In this document: positions 23,938 through 32,280 of the stretch, in pieces
How the letters are laid out: the number at the start of each line of letters is the position of its first letter
Position numbering within the stretch: position 1 is the first letter of the stretch
NCBI RefSeq assembly: GCF_002906165.1
Contig: NZ_PPCN01000015.1
Location: 1 to 64,000, forward strand
Origin: Roseibium marinum
GTDB taxonomy: Bacteria > Pseudomonadota > Alphaproteobacteria > Rhizobiales > Stappiaceae
Direction of reading: 5' to 3'
Length of the DNA stretch: 64,000 nucleotides
Program-made: the position numbers and the translations under genes
Notes under the pieces: generated by a model
What the model was told of the DNA's origin: nothing
Databases searched by the model: none
The model's input: the letters and a program-made list of their open reading frames with translations, nothing else

Positions 23938-25008
23938 ATGAGCAAGAAGGAACTTTCTCCTGGCCATGTGCGCTCCGGACAGGTCATGAGTGTCCAGGGA
24001 CCCATCCCGGTGGAGCAGCTCGGCGTCACATTGATGCACGAGCACATCCTCAACGATTGCCGCTGCTGGTGGAACCCGCCCCGCACCCGGGACCGTCAAC
24101 ATCTGGCCGACAGTTTTGTCTGCATGGAGATCCTCGGCGAGTTGCGCCAGGATCCCTTTGTGAACAAGCACAATATTTCGCTGGATGACGAACGTCTGGC
24201 CATCACCGAACTGGCGGCTTTCGCCCGGCAGGGCGGCAACACCGTTGTCGAGCCGACCTGTCACGGCATCGGCCGGGATCCGGAAGCGCTCGCCCGCATC
24301 TCCAGGGCGACCGGTCTCAATATCGTCATGGGGGCCGGTTTCTATCTGGATGGGTCGCATCCGGCGAGACTGGCGGACATGACCGTTGAACAGATCGCGG
24401 ACGAGATCGTCGCCGAGGCCATTGACGGCGTGGACGGAACCGGTTTGAAGATAGGACTTATCGGCGAAATCGGTGTCTCCGCGGCATTCACGGACGCCGA
24501 ACGCAAATCCCTGCGCGGTGCCGCTCAGGCTCATGTGCGAACGGGACTTCCCCTGATGGTCCATCTGCCCGGCTGGTTCCGCCTCGGCCACGAGGTTCTG
24601 GACCTCGTCGCGGAGGAAGGCGCGGACCCCCGCCACACGGTATTGTGTCACATGAACCCCTCCTGGGACGATCTCGCTTATCAAAGCGAACTCGCCTCCA
24701 GGGGAGCTTTCATCGAATACGACATGATCGGAATGGATTTCTTCTATGCCGACCAGCAGGTGCAGTGTCCGAGCGACGACCAGGCCGCGGCCGCGATCGT
24801 CAAGCTGGTGGATGAGGGATACCGGGACCGGATCCTGCTCTCCCACGATGTCTTCCTGAAGATGATGCTCACCCACTACGGTGGCAACGGTTACGGCTAT
24901 GTGCAGCGCCACTTCCTGCCGCGCCTGAAGCGGCATGGATTGGACGACGAAAGCCTGACCGTTTTCCTGCGCGACAACCCCAGATCGGTATTTCAGGCCG
25001 CAGCCTGA
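23938..25008 (+). CDS. Phosphotriesterase-family metallohydrolase (Php/lactonase-like)
   Basis: 356-residue amidohydrolase-superfamily barrel. Metal ligands: HEH at 34-36, Glu in LIGEIGVS replacing the carboxylated Lys of true phosphotriesterase as in E. coli Php, His in MVHLPG, His in LCHMNP and Asp in LSHDVF. Relatives linked to sugar operons hydrolyse sugar lactones or their phosphates. It lies 1 bp after the permease gene and is probably the first catabolic step of the locus; its real substrate is unknown. The C-terminal LRDNPRSVF ending is family-typical. Confidence 0.88.
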   Translation: MSKKELSPGHVRSGQVMSVQGPIPVEQLGVTLMHEHILNDCRCWWNPPRTRDRQHLADSFVCMEILGELRQDPFVNKHNISLDDERLAITELAAFARQGGNTVVEPTCHGIGRDPEALARISRATGLNIVMGAGFYLDGSHPARLADMTVEQIADEIVAEAIDGVDGTGLKIGLIGEIGVSAAFTDAERKSLRGAAQAHVRTGLPLMVHLPGWFRLGHEVLDLVAEEGADPRHTVLCHMNPSWDDLAYQSELASRGAFIEYDMIGMDFFYADQQVQCPSDDQAAAAIVKLVDEGYRDRILLSHDVFLKMMLTHYGGNGYGYVQRHFLPRLKRHGLDDESLTVFLRDNPRSVFQAAA

Positions 25009-25040
25009 ACCAACGTAACGTACACTAGATTGGAATAGTA

Positions 25041-25811
25041 ATGACCACCAAAGTCCTGCTCGTCGGCGAAAGCTGGATAAGCTCCGCCACTCACTACAAG
25101 GGGTTCGACCAGTTTGGCAGCGTGACCTTTCACCTGGGTGCCGAACCCCTGGTGAAAGCCCTCAAGGGCAGCGAATTCGAATTGACCTACATGACCGCGC
25201 ACGACGCCGTCGAGCAGTTCCCGTTCGAAATGGAAGGGCTGGATGCCTACGACGCGATCATTCTCTCCGACATCGGCGCGAATTCCCTTTTGCTGCCTCC
25301 GGAAGTCTGGTTGCATTCGCGAACGGTGCCCAATCGCCTCAAACTCATCAGGGCCTGGGTTGAAAAGGGTGGAAACCTCCTGATGATCGGCGGCTATTTT
25401 TCCTTTCAGGGCATTGACGGCAAGGCCCGCTGGCGGCGTACGCCGGTCGAGGAAGTCCTTCCGGTGACATGCCTTCCCTATGACGACCGGGTTGAAATTC
25501 CCGAAGGCACCACCGCCGATATTCTCAAGCCGGATCACCCGGTATTTGCCGGTATCGACGGTGAATGGCCGCCGCTGTTGGGCATCAACGAGGTGGAAGT
25601 CCGGGAGCGTGAGGATGTCGAAGTCGTCGCCAGGCTGCCGGAAGACCAGGGCGGCTTTCCGCTTCTGGTGCTCGGCAGTTACGGCAAGGGCCGCACGGCA
25701 GCCTGGACATCGGACATCGGTCCGCACTGGCTGTCGCCGGCGTTTTGCGAATGGGAGAACTACGGCAGGCTCTGGAAGAACCTGCTTGGCTGGATGACTG
25801 AAAAAAAGTGA
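25041..25811 (+). CDS. Glutamine-amidotransferase-like protein (DUF1355-type)
   Basis: 256-residue protein with a class I glutamine-amidotransferase-like fold: N-terminal strand KVLLVGESW, then YDAIILSDIGANSLLLPPE, WVEKGGNLLMIGGYFSFQG, and FAGIDGEWPP with LGSYGKGRTAAWTSDIGPHW at the C terminus. This layout matches the family listed as putative glutamine amidotransferase/DUF1355, of unknown activity. No clear Cys nucleophile is seen at the elbow (IGGYFS). It starts 32 bp after the phosphotriesterase-like gene. Members recur in sugar-catabolic operons, so a role in processing the imported compound is likely. Confidence 0.75.
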   Translation: MTTKVLLVGESWISSATHYKGFDQFGSVTFHLGAEPLVKALKGSEFELTYMTAHDAVEQFPFEMEGLDAYDAIILSDIGANSLLLPPEVWLHSRTVPNRLKLIRAWVEKGGNLLMIGGYFSFQGIDGKARWRRTPVEEVLPVTCLPYDDRVEIPEGTTADILKPDHPVFAGIDGEWPPLLGINEVEVREREDVEVVARLPEDQGGFPLLVLGSYGKGRTAAWTSDIGPHWLSPAFCEWENYGRLWKNLLGWMTEKK

Positions 25812-25832
25812 GGTGATGCGGGGAGAATTGGA

Positions 25833-26729
25833 TCAATCGGCAAGAATGCCTGCCAGTTCCTGTTCGGTCGGAAAGGCGGAACGTGTTCCGCACCGGCCGA
25901 CTGTCAAGGCCGAGGCTGCCGAGGCGTGACGCAGGGCACGCTCGTCCAGGTCGCAGCCGCGCAGGGCGGACGATGCGATGGCAACCGCCATGAACGTGTC
26001 GCCGGCTCCCGTGGTGTCGAGAACCGTCGCCGGGAAGGCGGGCACGCTCACGAAACCCGTCCTGTCCGCGAGCGTAGCTCCTTCGCCTCCGGCTGTAAGC
26101 ACCACCTGGCGCACGCCTTCGGCAAGAAGCTTCCGTGCCGCCGCTTCACCGTCGGTGCCGGTCAGGCTTTGAGCCTCGCCCTTGTTCAGAAAGGCAAGGT
26201 CGACGTCCGGCCAAAGATCAGGGAAATAGGATCGCAAGGGAGACGGGTTGAAGGCGGTAACCAGGGCTTTCTCACGTGCCGTTTTCAGGATCCCGCGGGT
26301 CACGGCTTCGGACAGGTTCCCCTGCAGAACGGCGATGTCGCCGGGCCGTGCTTTGGAAAGGGTGCGAAGAACGGCGTCGAGCGTAAGGCTTTCCGCCGCT
26401 TCGGTGGTCGTAACGATGGCATTTTCGCCGTCAGGCGTGGTGAAGACGATGGAGAAATCGCTTGCGACGCCGCTGAGACGGATCAGTTCGCTCTCGATGG
26501 GTTCCCGAGCGAGCTGGTCCTGGATCATCCTGGAGCGGAAGCCCTCGCCAACCGCGGCGATCAGGGTTGTGGGAAGGCCGCAACGGCCGCAGACAACCGA
26601 CTGATTGGCGCCCTTGCCACCCAGGTCGCGGCTTTGCTCGCGGCCGAGAAGGGACGCCCCGGCTTGCGGGAAGGAAGAGACAGAGATGGTTTCGTCGATG
26701 GCGACGTTCCCGATTACGTAAGCACGCAT
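25833..26729 (-). CDS. PfkB-family carbohydrate/nucleoside kinase (ribokinase-like)
   Basis: 298-residue kinase. The sugar-side motif GGKGAN is at 38-43 and the anion-hole motif DTTGAGDTF at 238-246, with catalytic Asp244. It probably phosphorylates a sugar or nucleoside using ATP. The ATG at 26729 was chosen because MRAYVIGNVAIDE is the expected first strand; the open frame upstream is not family-like. The gene lies on the opposite strand inside an otherwise forward locus, ending 21 bp after the DUF1355-type gene and starting 28 bp from the SgcQ-like gene. Its promoter must therefore overlap that of the next gene. Confidence 0.9.
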   Translation of the reverse strand: MRAYVIGNVAIDETISVSSFPQAGASLLGREQSRDLGGKGANQSVVCGRCGLPTTLIAAVGEGFRSRMIQDQLAREPIESELIRLSGVASDFSIVFTTPDGENAIVTTTEAAESLTLDAVLRTLSKARPGDIAVLQGNLSEAVTRGILKTAREKALVTAFNPSPLRSYFPDLWPDVDLAFLNKGEAQSLTGTDGEAAARKLLAEGVRQVVLTAGGEGATLADRTGFVSVPAFPATVLDTTGAGDTFMAVAIASSALRGCDLDERALRHASAASALTVGRCGTRSAFPTEQELAGILAD

Positions 26730-26757
26730 GTGTAGCTTTCGCTCAAAAGGAAAGAAA

Positions 26758-27600
26758 ATGCAGGACGTATCAAACAAGTCATCCAGCGCAATACGGGAAA
26801 TATTCGGTACAGACAAGGCATTGATCGGAATGGTGCATTGTCCTCCCTTCCCCGGTGCTCCACGCTATTCAGGCGCTGCAATGGACGGTATCTACGATGC
26901 CTGTATGCGCGATGCGGATGCTCTGATCAAGGGTGGTCTGCACGGACTGATTATCGAAAACCACGGTGATGTACCCTTTTCGAAGCCCGAGGACATTGGC
27001 CATGAAACCGCGGCTTTCATGTCCGTTGTGACGGACCGCATCGCGCGCGCCACAGGCATGCCCCTCGGCATCAATGTCCTCGCCAATGCACCGCTGCCGG
27101 CCTTCGCTGTCGCAGCGGCCGGAGGAGCCGGCTTCATCCGGGTCAACCAATGGGCAAACGCCTATGTGGCAAACGAAGGGTTCATGGAAGGCCGTGCGGC
27201 GGAGGCACTGCGCTACCGCTCCCTGTTACGCTCGGAGCATATCAAGGTCTTCGCCGACAGCCACGTGAAGCATGGCGCTCACGCGATCACCGCCGACCGG
27301 ACAATCGAGGAGCTGACCCGCGACCTTGCCTTCTTCGACGCGGATGTGGTGATCGCCACAGGTCAACGCACCGGAAACTCCGCCACTCTGGAGGAAATCG
27401 ACCAGATCGGCTCAGCCACCAGTCTCCCCGTTGTCGTCGGTTCCGGCGTTACTCCGCAGAATGTTGCCGATATCCTGGCGCGTACCGGCGGCGTGATTGT
27501 CGCGTCTTCCCTGAAGGAGGGGGGAGTCTGGTGGAACCCGGTCGATCCGGTCCGGGTGAAAACCTTCATGGATGCCGCGGCCCCCGCGCTGGAGACATGA
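26758..27600 (+). CDS. BtpA/SgcQ family protein
   Basis: 280-residue TIM-barrel protein of the BtpA/SgcQ family. Conserved segments are LIGMVHCPPFPGAPRY near residue 25, GLHGLIIENHGDVPF, LGINVLANA, GAGFIRVNQW and the phosphate-site-like VVVGSGVTPQNV with GVIVASSLK near the C terminus. SgcQ is encoded in sugar phosphotransferase loci, and BtpA was named for an effect on photosystem I in cyanobacteria; no activity is established. AAAGGAAAG lies close before ATG 26758. It overlaps the TenA-like gene by 4 bp, so these genes are coupled. Confidence 0.85.
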   Translation: MQDVSNKSSSAIREIFGTDKALIGMVHCPPFPGAPRYSGAAMDGIYDACMRDADALIKGGLHGLIIENHGDVPFSKPEDIGHETAAFMSVVTDRIARATGMPLGINVLANAPLPAFAVAAAGGAGFIRVNQWANAYVANEGFMEGRAAEALRYRSLLRSEHIKVFADSHVKHGAHAITADRTIEELTRDLAFFDADVVIATGQRTGNSATLEEIDQIGSATSLPVVVGSGVTPQNVADILARTGGVIVASSLKEGGVWWNPVDPVRVKTFMDAAAPALET

Positions 27601-28265
27601 GCCCGATGCAGGAGCCTCTTTCGGACCAAATTCTGCTTGAGAACCGGACGGTTCTGGAGGCGATGGTGAACCATCGCTTCATACAGGACATCAAGGCCGA
27701 TCGATTGGACCGTGGCGTTTTCGACCGTTACCTCGTTTACGAAGGCGCCTTTGTCGATACCGCGGTCGCCATCTTCGCCTTTGCGACGGCGAAAGCCGTC
27801 ACGATGGCCCACAAGCGAAGGCTGATCGCCATTCTCGATGCGCTGGCCAATCACCAGATCGCCTTTTTCGGGAGAGCTTTCGCGGAACGCGGCATCGATC
27901 CGAATGCCCATGACACCGGCCTGCCGGAAGTTGCCGCTTTTCGGGACGGCATGCTGGCCATTGCCCGTGAGGGCGATTTTCTGGACATCGTTGCGGCAAT
28001 GTTCGCGGCCGAGTGGATGTACTGGACCTGGTCGAAAGCGGCCGTGGAATGCACGATCACCGATCCTCTGTTGAAGGAATGGGTCGAGATGCACGTGGAG
28101 CCGGCTTTCGAAGCCCAGGCCCGCTGGTTGAAAGACATTCTGGATACGGCGGGCAAGACCCTCGGTCACGAGGAACGAGCCCGTCTCAGCACCATATTCG
28201 CTCATGTCCAGGCGCTGGAAATCGCCTTTCATGATGCTCCCTATCTTGAAGCAGCCGTCAAATGA
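27597..28265 (+). CDS. TenA/thiaminase-II-like protein lacking the usual Cys
   Basis: 222-residue all-helical protein of the TenA family, whose members hydrolyse aminopyrimidine parts of thiamine in salvage. The helix YLVYEGAFVDTAVAIFAF and the C-terminal ALEIAFHDAPY, with Glu208, match the family. In the motif that usually reads P-C-x-W-x-Y the sequence is AAEWMY (137-142), so the catalytic Cys is Ala138, with Glu139 beside it, resembling the Cys-less TenA-E subgroup. It overlaps both neighbours by 4 bp (ATGA at each end), so it is co-translated with the SgcQ-like protein and the amidase. It may cleave another heterocycle. Confidence 0.8.
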   Translation: MSPMQEPLSDQILLENRTVLEAMVNHRFIQDIKADRLDRGVFDRYLVYEGAFVDTAVAIFAFATAKAVTMAHKRRLIAILDALANHQIAFFGRAFAERGIDPNAHDTGLPEVAAFRDGMLAIAREGDFLDIVAAMFAAEWMYWTWSKAAVECTITDPLLKEWVEMHVEPAFEAQARWLKDILDTAGKTLGHEERARLSTIFAHVQALEIAFHDAPYLEAAVK

Positions 28266-29551
28266 GCACCAGCCACACGATAAACGGCAATCGTCTTCTC
28301 CTGCGCCTGGAAGAATTCGCCCGGATCGGGGCAACCGCGAAAGGTGGCGTCAACCGCCAGGCTCTCACCGAACTCGACCGCCGGGCCCGCCGACTTCTCA
28401 CGGAACTCGCGCGTGCGCGCGGGTTTTCCGTGTTTCAGGATCCCGCGGCCAATCTGTTCGTACGACGTGAGGGGCGTGATGCGGACCTGCCTCCGCTTTT
28501 GATCGGAAGTCATCTGGACAGCCAGCCGACCGGCGGCCGGTTCGACGGCGCTCTGGGTACCCTTGCCGCCTACGAGGTGCTGGAAAGCCTGGAAGACAAA
28601 GGCATCGAAACCGAATGTCCGGTCGAGGTCGTTGCCTGGATGAATGAGGAAGGCTGCCGCTTCGCGCCAGGATGCATGGGGTCTTCCGCCTTTGCGGCCG
28701 GCGCTATTCCCCAGAGTTGGGCCACGATTATCTCCACGGACGGTTCGTCCTTGAAAGAGGAACTGGCAGCCACGCTCGAAGCTCTGCCGGAGGCGGCCAT
28801 GCGTCCTCTTGGATTTCCCGTTGCCGCCTATCTCGAAGTCCATATCGAGCAAGGACCGTCGCTCGAAAAGGAAGGCATTCCCATCGGGATCGTCACCGGT
28901 ATACAGGGGACGCGATGGCTTGAGGTGAAGGTCACCGGCCAGGCCGCCCATGCGGGCACCACGGGGCTCGAATATCGACGCGATCCCATGCGTGCCCTGA
29001 GCGAAGCCCTCGCCGAACTCTTCGGGACGGTGATGCCGCAAGACGAAAGGGCCCGGTTCACAGTCGGCCAGATGACGCTTTCCCCTGGGGCGGTCAACGC
29101 CATTCCGGAGATTGCGTGCTGCACCGTTGACGCGCGCCATGTGGAAACCGGTCTTCTGGACAGTCTTGTAAAGCGCATCGGGGAGGTTCTGAAAAGGCAC
29201 GCGGAGACAAACGGGTGCACGGTCGAGCTGCGCGAGACCTTCAATATGGCGCCGGCGACTTTTCCGTCCGGCATGCTGGACGTCCTTTCCAGCGCAGCCG
29301 AAACGGCGGGACTTCAATCGAAGAAAATACTCTCCGGCGCTTTCCATGACGCCCTTTTCGTGAACCGTGTTGCCCCGTCGGCAATGATTTTCGTGCCATG
29401 CCGCGACGGTCTCAGTCACAACGAAGCCGAATTTGTGGAGCCGGACTGGTCCATCGCGGGAGGCAGCATGCTTTTTTCCGCGGTGATGGAGCTCCTCGCA
29501 AGAAGGGGCAGCGCCGGGTCAGGTGCACTTGAAGGGGAAACTCCCAAGTGA
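28262..29551 (+). CDS. M20-family N-carbamoylase/allantoate-amidohydrolase-type enzyme
   Basis: 429-residue zinc amidase of the AllC/HyuC group, which removes carbamoyl or related N-acyl groups from amino acids and ureido compounds. Metal and substrate motifs are GSHLDSQPTGGRFDGALG (His/Asp), WMNEEGCRFAPGCMGS (Glu), YLEVHIEQGPSLE (His) and the C-terminal GLSHNEAEF (His). It starts inside the TenA-like stop (4-bp overlap). It is the last forward gene before the oppositely oriented adenine deaminase, 23 bp away. It could open a pyrimidine-derived ureido compound, consistent with a heterocycle or nucleoside degradation theme. Confidence 0.88.
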   Translation: MSTSHTINGNRLLLRLEEFARIGATAKGGVNRQALTELDRRARRLLTELARARGFSVFQDPAANLFVRREGRDADLPPLLIGSHLDSQPTGGRFDGALGTLAAYEVLESLEDKGIETECPVEVVAWMNEEGCRFAPGCMGSSAFAAGAIPQSWATIISTDGSSLKEELAATLEALPEAAMRPLGFPVAAYLEVHIEQGPSLEKEGIPIGIVTGIQGTRWLEVKVTGQAAHAGTTGLEYRRDPMRALSEALAELFGTVMPQDERARFTVGQMTLSPGAVNAIPEIACCTVDARHVETGLLDSLVKRIGEVLKRHAETNGCTVELRETFNMAPATFPSGMLDVLSSAAETAGLQSKKILSGAFHDALFVNRVAPSAMIFVPCRDGLSHNEAEFVEPDWSIAGGSMLFSAVMELLARRGSAGSGALEGETPK

Positions 29552-29574
29552 GTTCCATCCACTCGGTATGGAGC

Positions 29575-31362
29575 CTAACCGAGTATCTTGAGGACGGGGC
29601 TTTCCATCGGTGTGTCGAGGGTGGCGTCCGCAAGGCCGAGGTCGGTCAGATGGGGGCCGGCATTGCAGGCAAGGGTGGCGCCGAAACAGGCCTTGAAGAC
29701 CAGGTAGGGCGGCTGCCATGTGACGATCTCTTCCATGGCTTGCCGGACTGCCGCAAAGTCGCAGGCCGTTTCACTCAGCGGTGCGTCGGTGATCAGGCCG
29801 GAAAGCGGCAGGGCGAGTCCGGCAAGGATCTTTCCGTCTTTGGCAACGGCCATTCCGCCCTGGCGGGAAATCACCCAGTTCGCCGCAAGCGCCATATCCT
29901 CCTCGTTGCCGCCGAAGACCGTGACGTTGTGGCTGTCGTGGGAGACCGTGGTGCAGAAGGCGCCCCGCCATGTCCCCCAGGACGTCAGGTAGCCGGTCGC
30001 GGGGCCGGTATCGCCGCGTCCGTGACGGTGGATGACGCTCATCAGGGTGGCGCCTTGCGGGGGAACGACACAGCCGTTCTCGACCTCTGTAATGGCGGTG
30101 CCCCAGCGTGTGAACCGGGGCCGGTCGATGGTCGCGACCTCGACGCTCCTGCCGCCGGAGCGGACCTTGAAATCCTCCGCAGTGACCTGCGTGCAATGAA
30201 CGGAGTTCCGCAACAGTGCCGGGTCCGTGCCGGCGAGCGGAGCGGTCAGGGTGCCGTTTTCCGCTATGGCAACGCCGTTGGCGATAACCTTCGCCGCCAT
30301 AAAGCTCTCAAGATCTTCAAACAGCGCGATATCCGCCCGCCGGCCGGGGGCGACGAGACCGAGGTCGGCGCGCCCGAGCCGGTGCGCGGCGTTGAGGGTG
30401 CCCGCCTGAATTGCCCTCACCGGTGCCAGGCCGTAGCGGACGAGCCGGGCGACGACGTCGTTGAGGCCGCCGGTGGCGTGAAGATCGTCGGGGAAGACAT
30501 CGTCCGTGCACAACGTCAGCGTGGACGGCAGGGCATTGAGCGCGTTGAGGGTTTCCACGAATTCCGGCAGCAGATGATCGTGGGAACCGCGCAGCTCGAT
30601 GGTCAGCCCCGCCCTGAGCTTGCGCATCAGATCCGCGCCGGAAGTCAGCTCGTGGTCGGAGGTGATCCCCGCCGCCATGAAGGCATTGAGGTCCGTCCCT
30701 TCCAGGCCCCGGGCGTGACCGCAGACAAGCTTGCCGCTTTCAAGGCCCGCCTGCACCACGTCCGTCATGCGCGGGGCACGGTCGATCACGCCTTGCATGT
30801 TCATGACCTCGGCGACACCGGCAATGGCCTTGCGTTCGAGCAGGCCGTTCAATTCCGCCCGTCCGAAATCCGCGCCGGACCTTTCCAGTCCGGGCGCCGA
30901 GGGGACGCAGGACGGGGCAAGCAACAGGATCCGCAAGGGCAGGGGAAGCGAAGCCCCGATGGCCCAGTCCACCCCGGCCATGCCATGAACATTCGCCAGC
31001 TCGTGCGGGTCCCAGACGATGGTGGTCACCCCCCGGGGCAGCACCGCTTCGGCATAGCTTGCCGGGGTGACCATGGAGCTTTCCACATGCATATGGGTGT
31101 CGATGAGACCGGGAGAGACGAACAGTCCGGCGGCGTCGACGATTTCCGCCGCATCGTTGCGGGTGCCTGCTTCGTGAACGCTGGCGATCAAGGCTCCGCA
31201 AACACCGATATCGGCCTGCCTCAGTTCTCCGGTGACCGCATCGACAAGCGTGCCGCCCCTTATCAGGAGGTCGAAAGGTTCAATGCCCTTGGCTGCCTTT
31301 ACAGCCCGGTCCCGCAAGGGGCGTGCGGCAAGGTCGGCGGGTTCGTTTGCAACGTCGGTCAT
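29575..31362 (-). CDS. ade: Adenine deaminase
   Basis: 595-residue amidohydrolase converting adenine to hypoxanthine and ammonia. Metal site H90-x-H92 in LIDTHMHVESSM; further motifs WDPHELANVHG, the EVMNMQGVI segment, GHARGLEGTDLNAF, TLCTDDVFPDDL and DSHNVTVFGGNEEDM in the C-terminal part. Length fits the Ade family. It overlaps the nucleoside hydrolase by 4 bp and is the last gene of a reverse operon with a LacI regulator and PotABCD-type importer, so the pair would turn imported adenosine-like nucleosides into ribose and hypoxanthine. Confidence 0.94.
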   Translation of the reverse strand: MTDVANEPADLAARPLRDRAVKAAKGIEPFDLLIRGGTLVDAVTGELRQADIGVCGALIASVHEAGTRNDAAEIVDAAGLFVSPGLIDTHMHVESSMVTPASYAEAVLPRGVTTIVWDPHELANVHGMAGVDWAIGASLPLPLRILLLAPSCVPSAPGLERSGADFGRAELNGLLERKAIAGVAEVMNMQGVIDRAPRMTDVVQAGLESGKLVCGHARGLEGTDLNAFMAAGITSDHELTSGADLMRKLRAGLTIELRGSHDHLLPEFVETLNALNALPSTLTLCTDDVFPDDLHATGGLNDVVARLVRYGLAPVRAIQAGTLNAAHRLGRADLGLVAPGRRADIALFEDLESFMAAKVIANGVAIAENGTLTAPLAGTDPALLRNSVHCTQVTAEDFKVRSGGRSVEVATIDRPRFTRWGTAITEVENGCVVPPQGATLMSVIHRHGRGDTGPATGYLTSWGTWRGAFCTTVSHDSHNVTVFGGNEEDMALAANWVISRQGGMAVAKDGKILAGLALPLSGLITDAPLSETACDFAAVRQAMEEIVTWQPPYLVFKACFGATLACNAGPHLTDLGLADATLDTPMESPVLKILG

Positions 31363-32273
31363 GAAAGGGCTGCCTTTTGCAGCGTCTCCAGTGCGAGCGA
31401 AAGAACGCGGGGCGCGTCCGCATGCATCGCCCAGCGGCAGTTCGGCGTGATCCCGGGCCGTTGATCCAGGACCGTCCGGCCGCGGGTATGCGTGCCCGTG
31501 AGTTCAACTTCGACAAAGCCGGGAGCGAAGGTGAAGGCCTCGGGAATGACCAGGGCCGCCGCCGCGCAAGGATCATAAACGGCCATTTTCTCTCGGCCTC
31601 TCTCAAGGGCGATATCCACATAGGCACCGCAGAGATCGGCGAGCACGCGGCCTTTTTGCGTGCCGGTTGCTTCCAGCGCCCGCAGGTCATCCGGCCCGAT
31701 CAGGACCTGGCGGCACAGTTCCAGATCGACAAAATCCAGGGAAACGCCGCTGTCGAGGACAATCTTCAGCGCTTCTGGATCCGCATAGGCGTTGAATTCG
31801 GCGGAAGGGGTCTGATTGCCCCGGCCCGCCGCACCGCCCATCCATGTGACCTTTGCGATCTTCGGGAGAAGATCGGGGCGGGAAAGGGCAAGAACGGCAA
31901 GATTGGTCAAAGGTCCGAGCGCCAGAATCTCTCCCGGCTCCTCAAGCGCCTCCAGCCAACCCGATAGAGCAGCCAGAGCGGGCGATACCGGAACGGGTGG
32001 GCATTCCGGAAGCCGGGCGCCCCGGGTCGGGATGCCGGTCGGGCCGAGCACATGTCCGGGCGTGATCAGCTCACCGAGGATGGCCTTCGCCGCGCCTGTA
32101 TGGATCGGCATTCGCCAGCCCAGCAGAGAACGGGCTCCGGCCGCATTTTTGCGGACTTCTTCAAGCGGAGCGTTGCCGAAAACCAGGGAAATGCCGGATA
32201 TTTTCCGGCTGTCGGCGATTATCATCACCGCCAGGATATCGTCGAAACCCATATCCGTATCGATCCAGATCAT
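31359..32273 (-). CDS. Nucleoside hydrolase (IunH family)
   Basis: 304-residue enzyme that splits ribonucleosides into base and ribose. The calcium-binding signature DTDMGFDD lies at residues 5-12; ALGPLTNLAVL and the VTWMGGAAGRGNQTPSAEFNAYADPEA segment (a Gly/Asn loop) are conserved. The C-terminal calcium Asp is in VYDPCAAAALV. Its start is 7 bp after the ATPase stop and its end overlaps the adenine deaminase gene. Base preference is not evident, but the operon partner suggests adenine nucleosides. Confidence 0.93.
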   Translation of the reverse strand: MIWIDTDMGFDDILAVMIIADSRKISGISLVFGNAPLEEVRKNAAGARSLLGWRMPIHTGAAKAILGELITPGHVLGPTGIPTRGARLPECPPVPVSPALAALSGWLEALEEPGEILALGPLTNLAVLALSRPDLLPKIAKVTWMGGAAGRGNQTPSAEFNAYADPEALKIVLDSGVSLDFVDLELCRQVLIGPDDLRALEATGTQKGRVLADLCGAYVDIALERGREKMAVYDPCAAAALVIPEAFTFAPGFVEVELTGTHTRGRTVLDQRPGITPNCRWAMHADAPRVLSLALETLQKAALS

Positions 32274-32280
32274 GGTCTTG

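Noticed and set aside
29548-31464. Forward frame of 638 codons opposite adenine deaminase
   Set aside because: Adenine deaminase on the reverse strand carries all family motifs; the forward frame has none and crosses gene borders.
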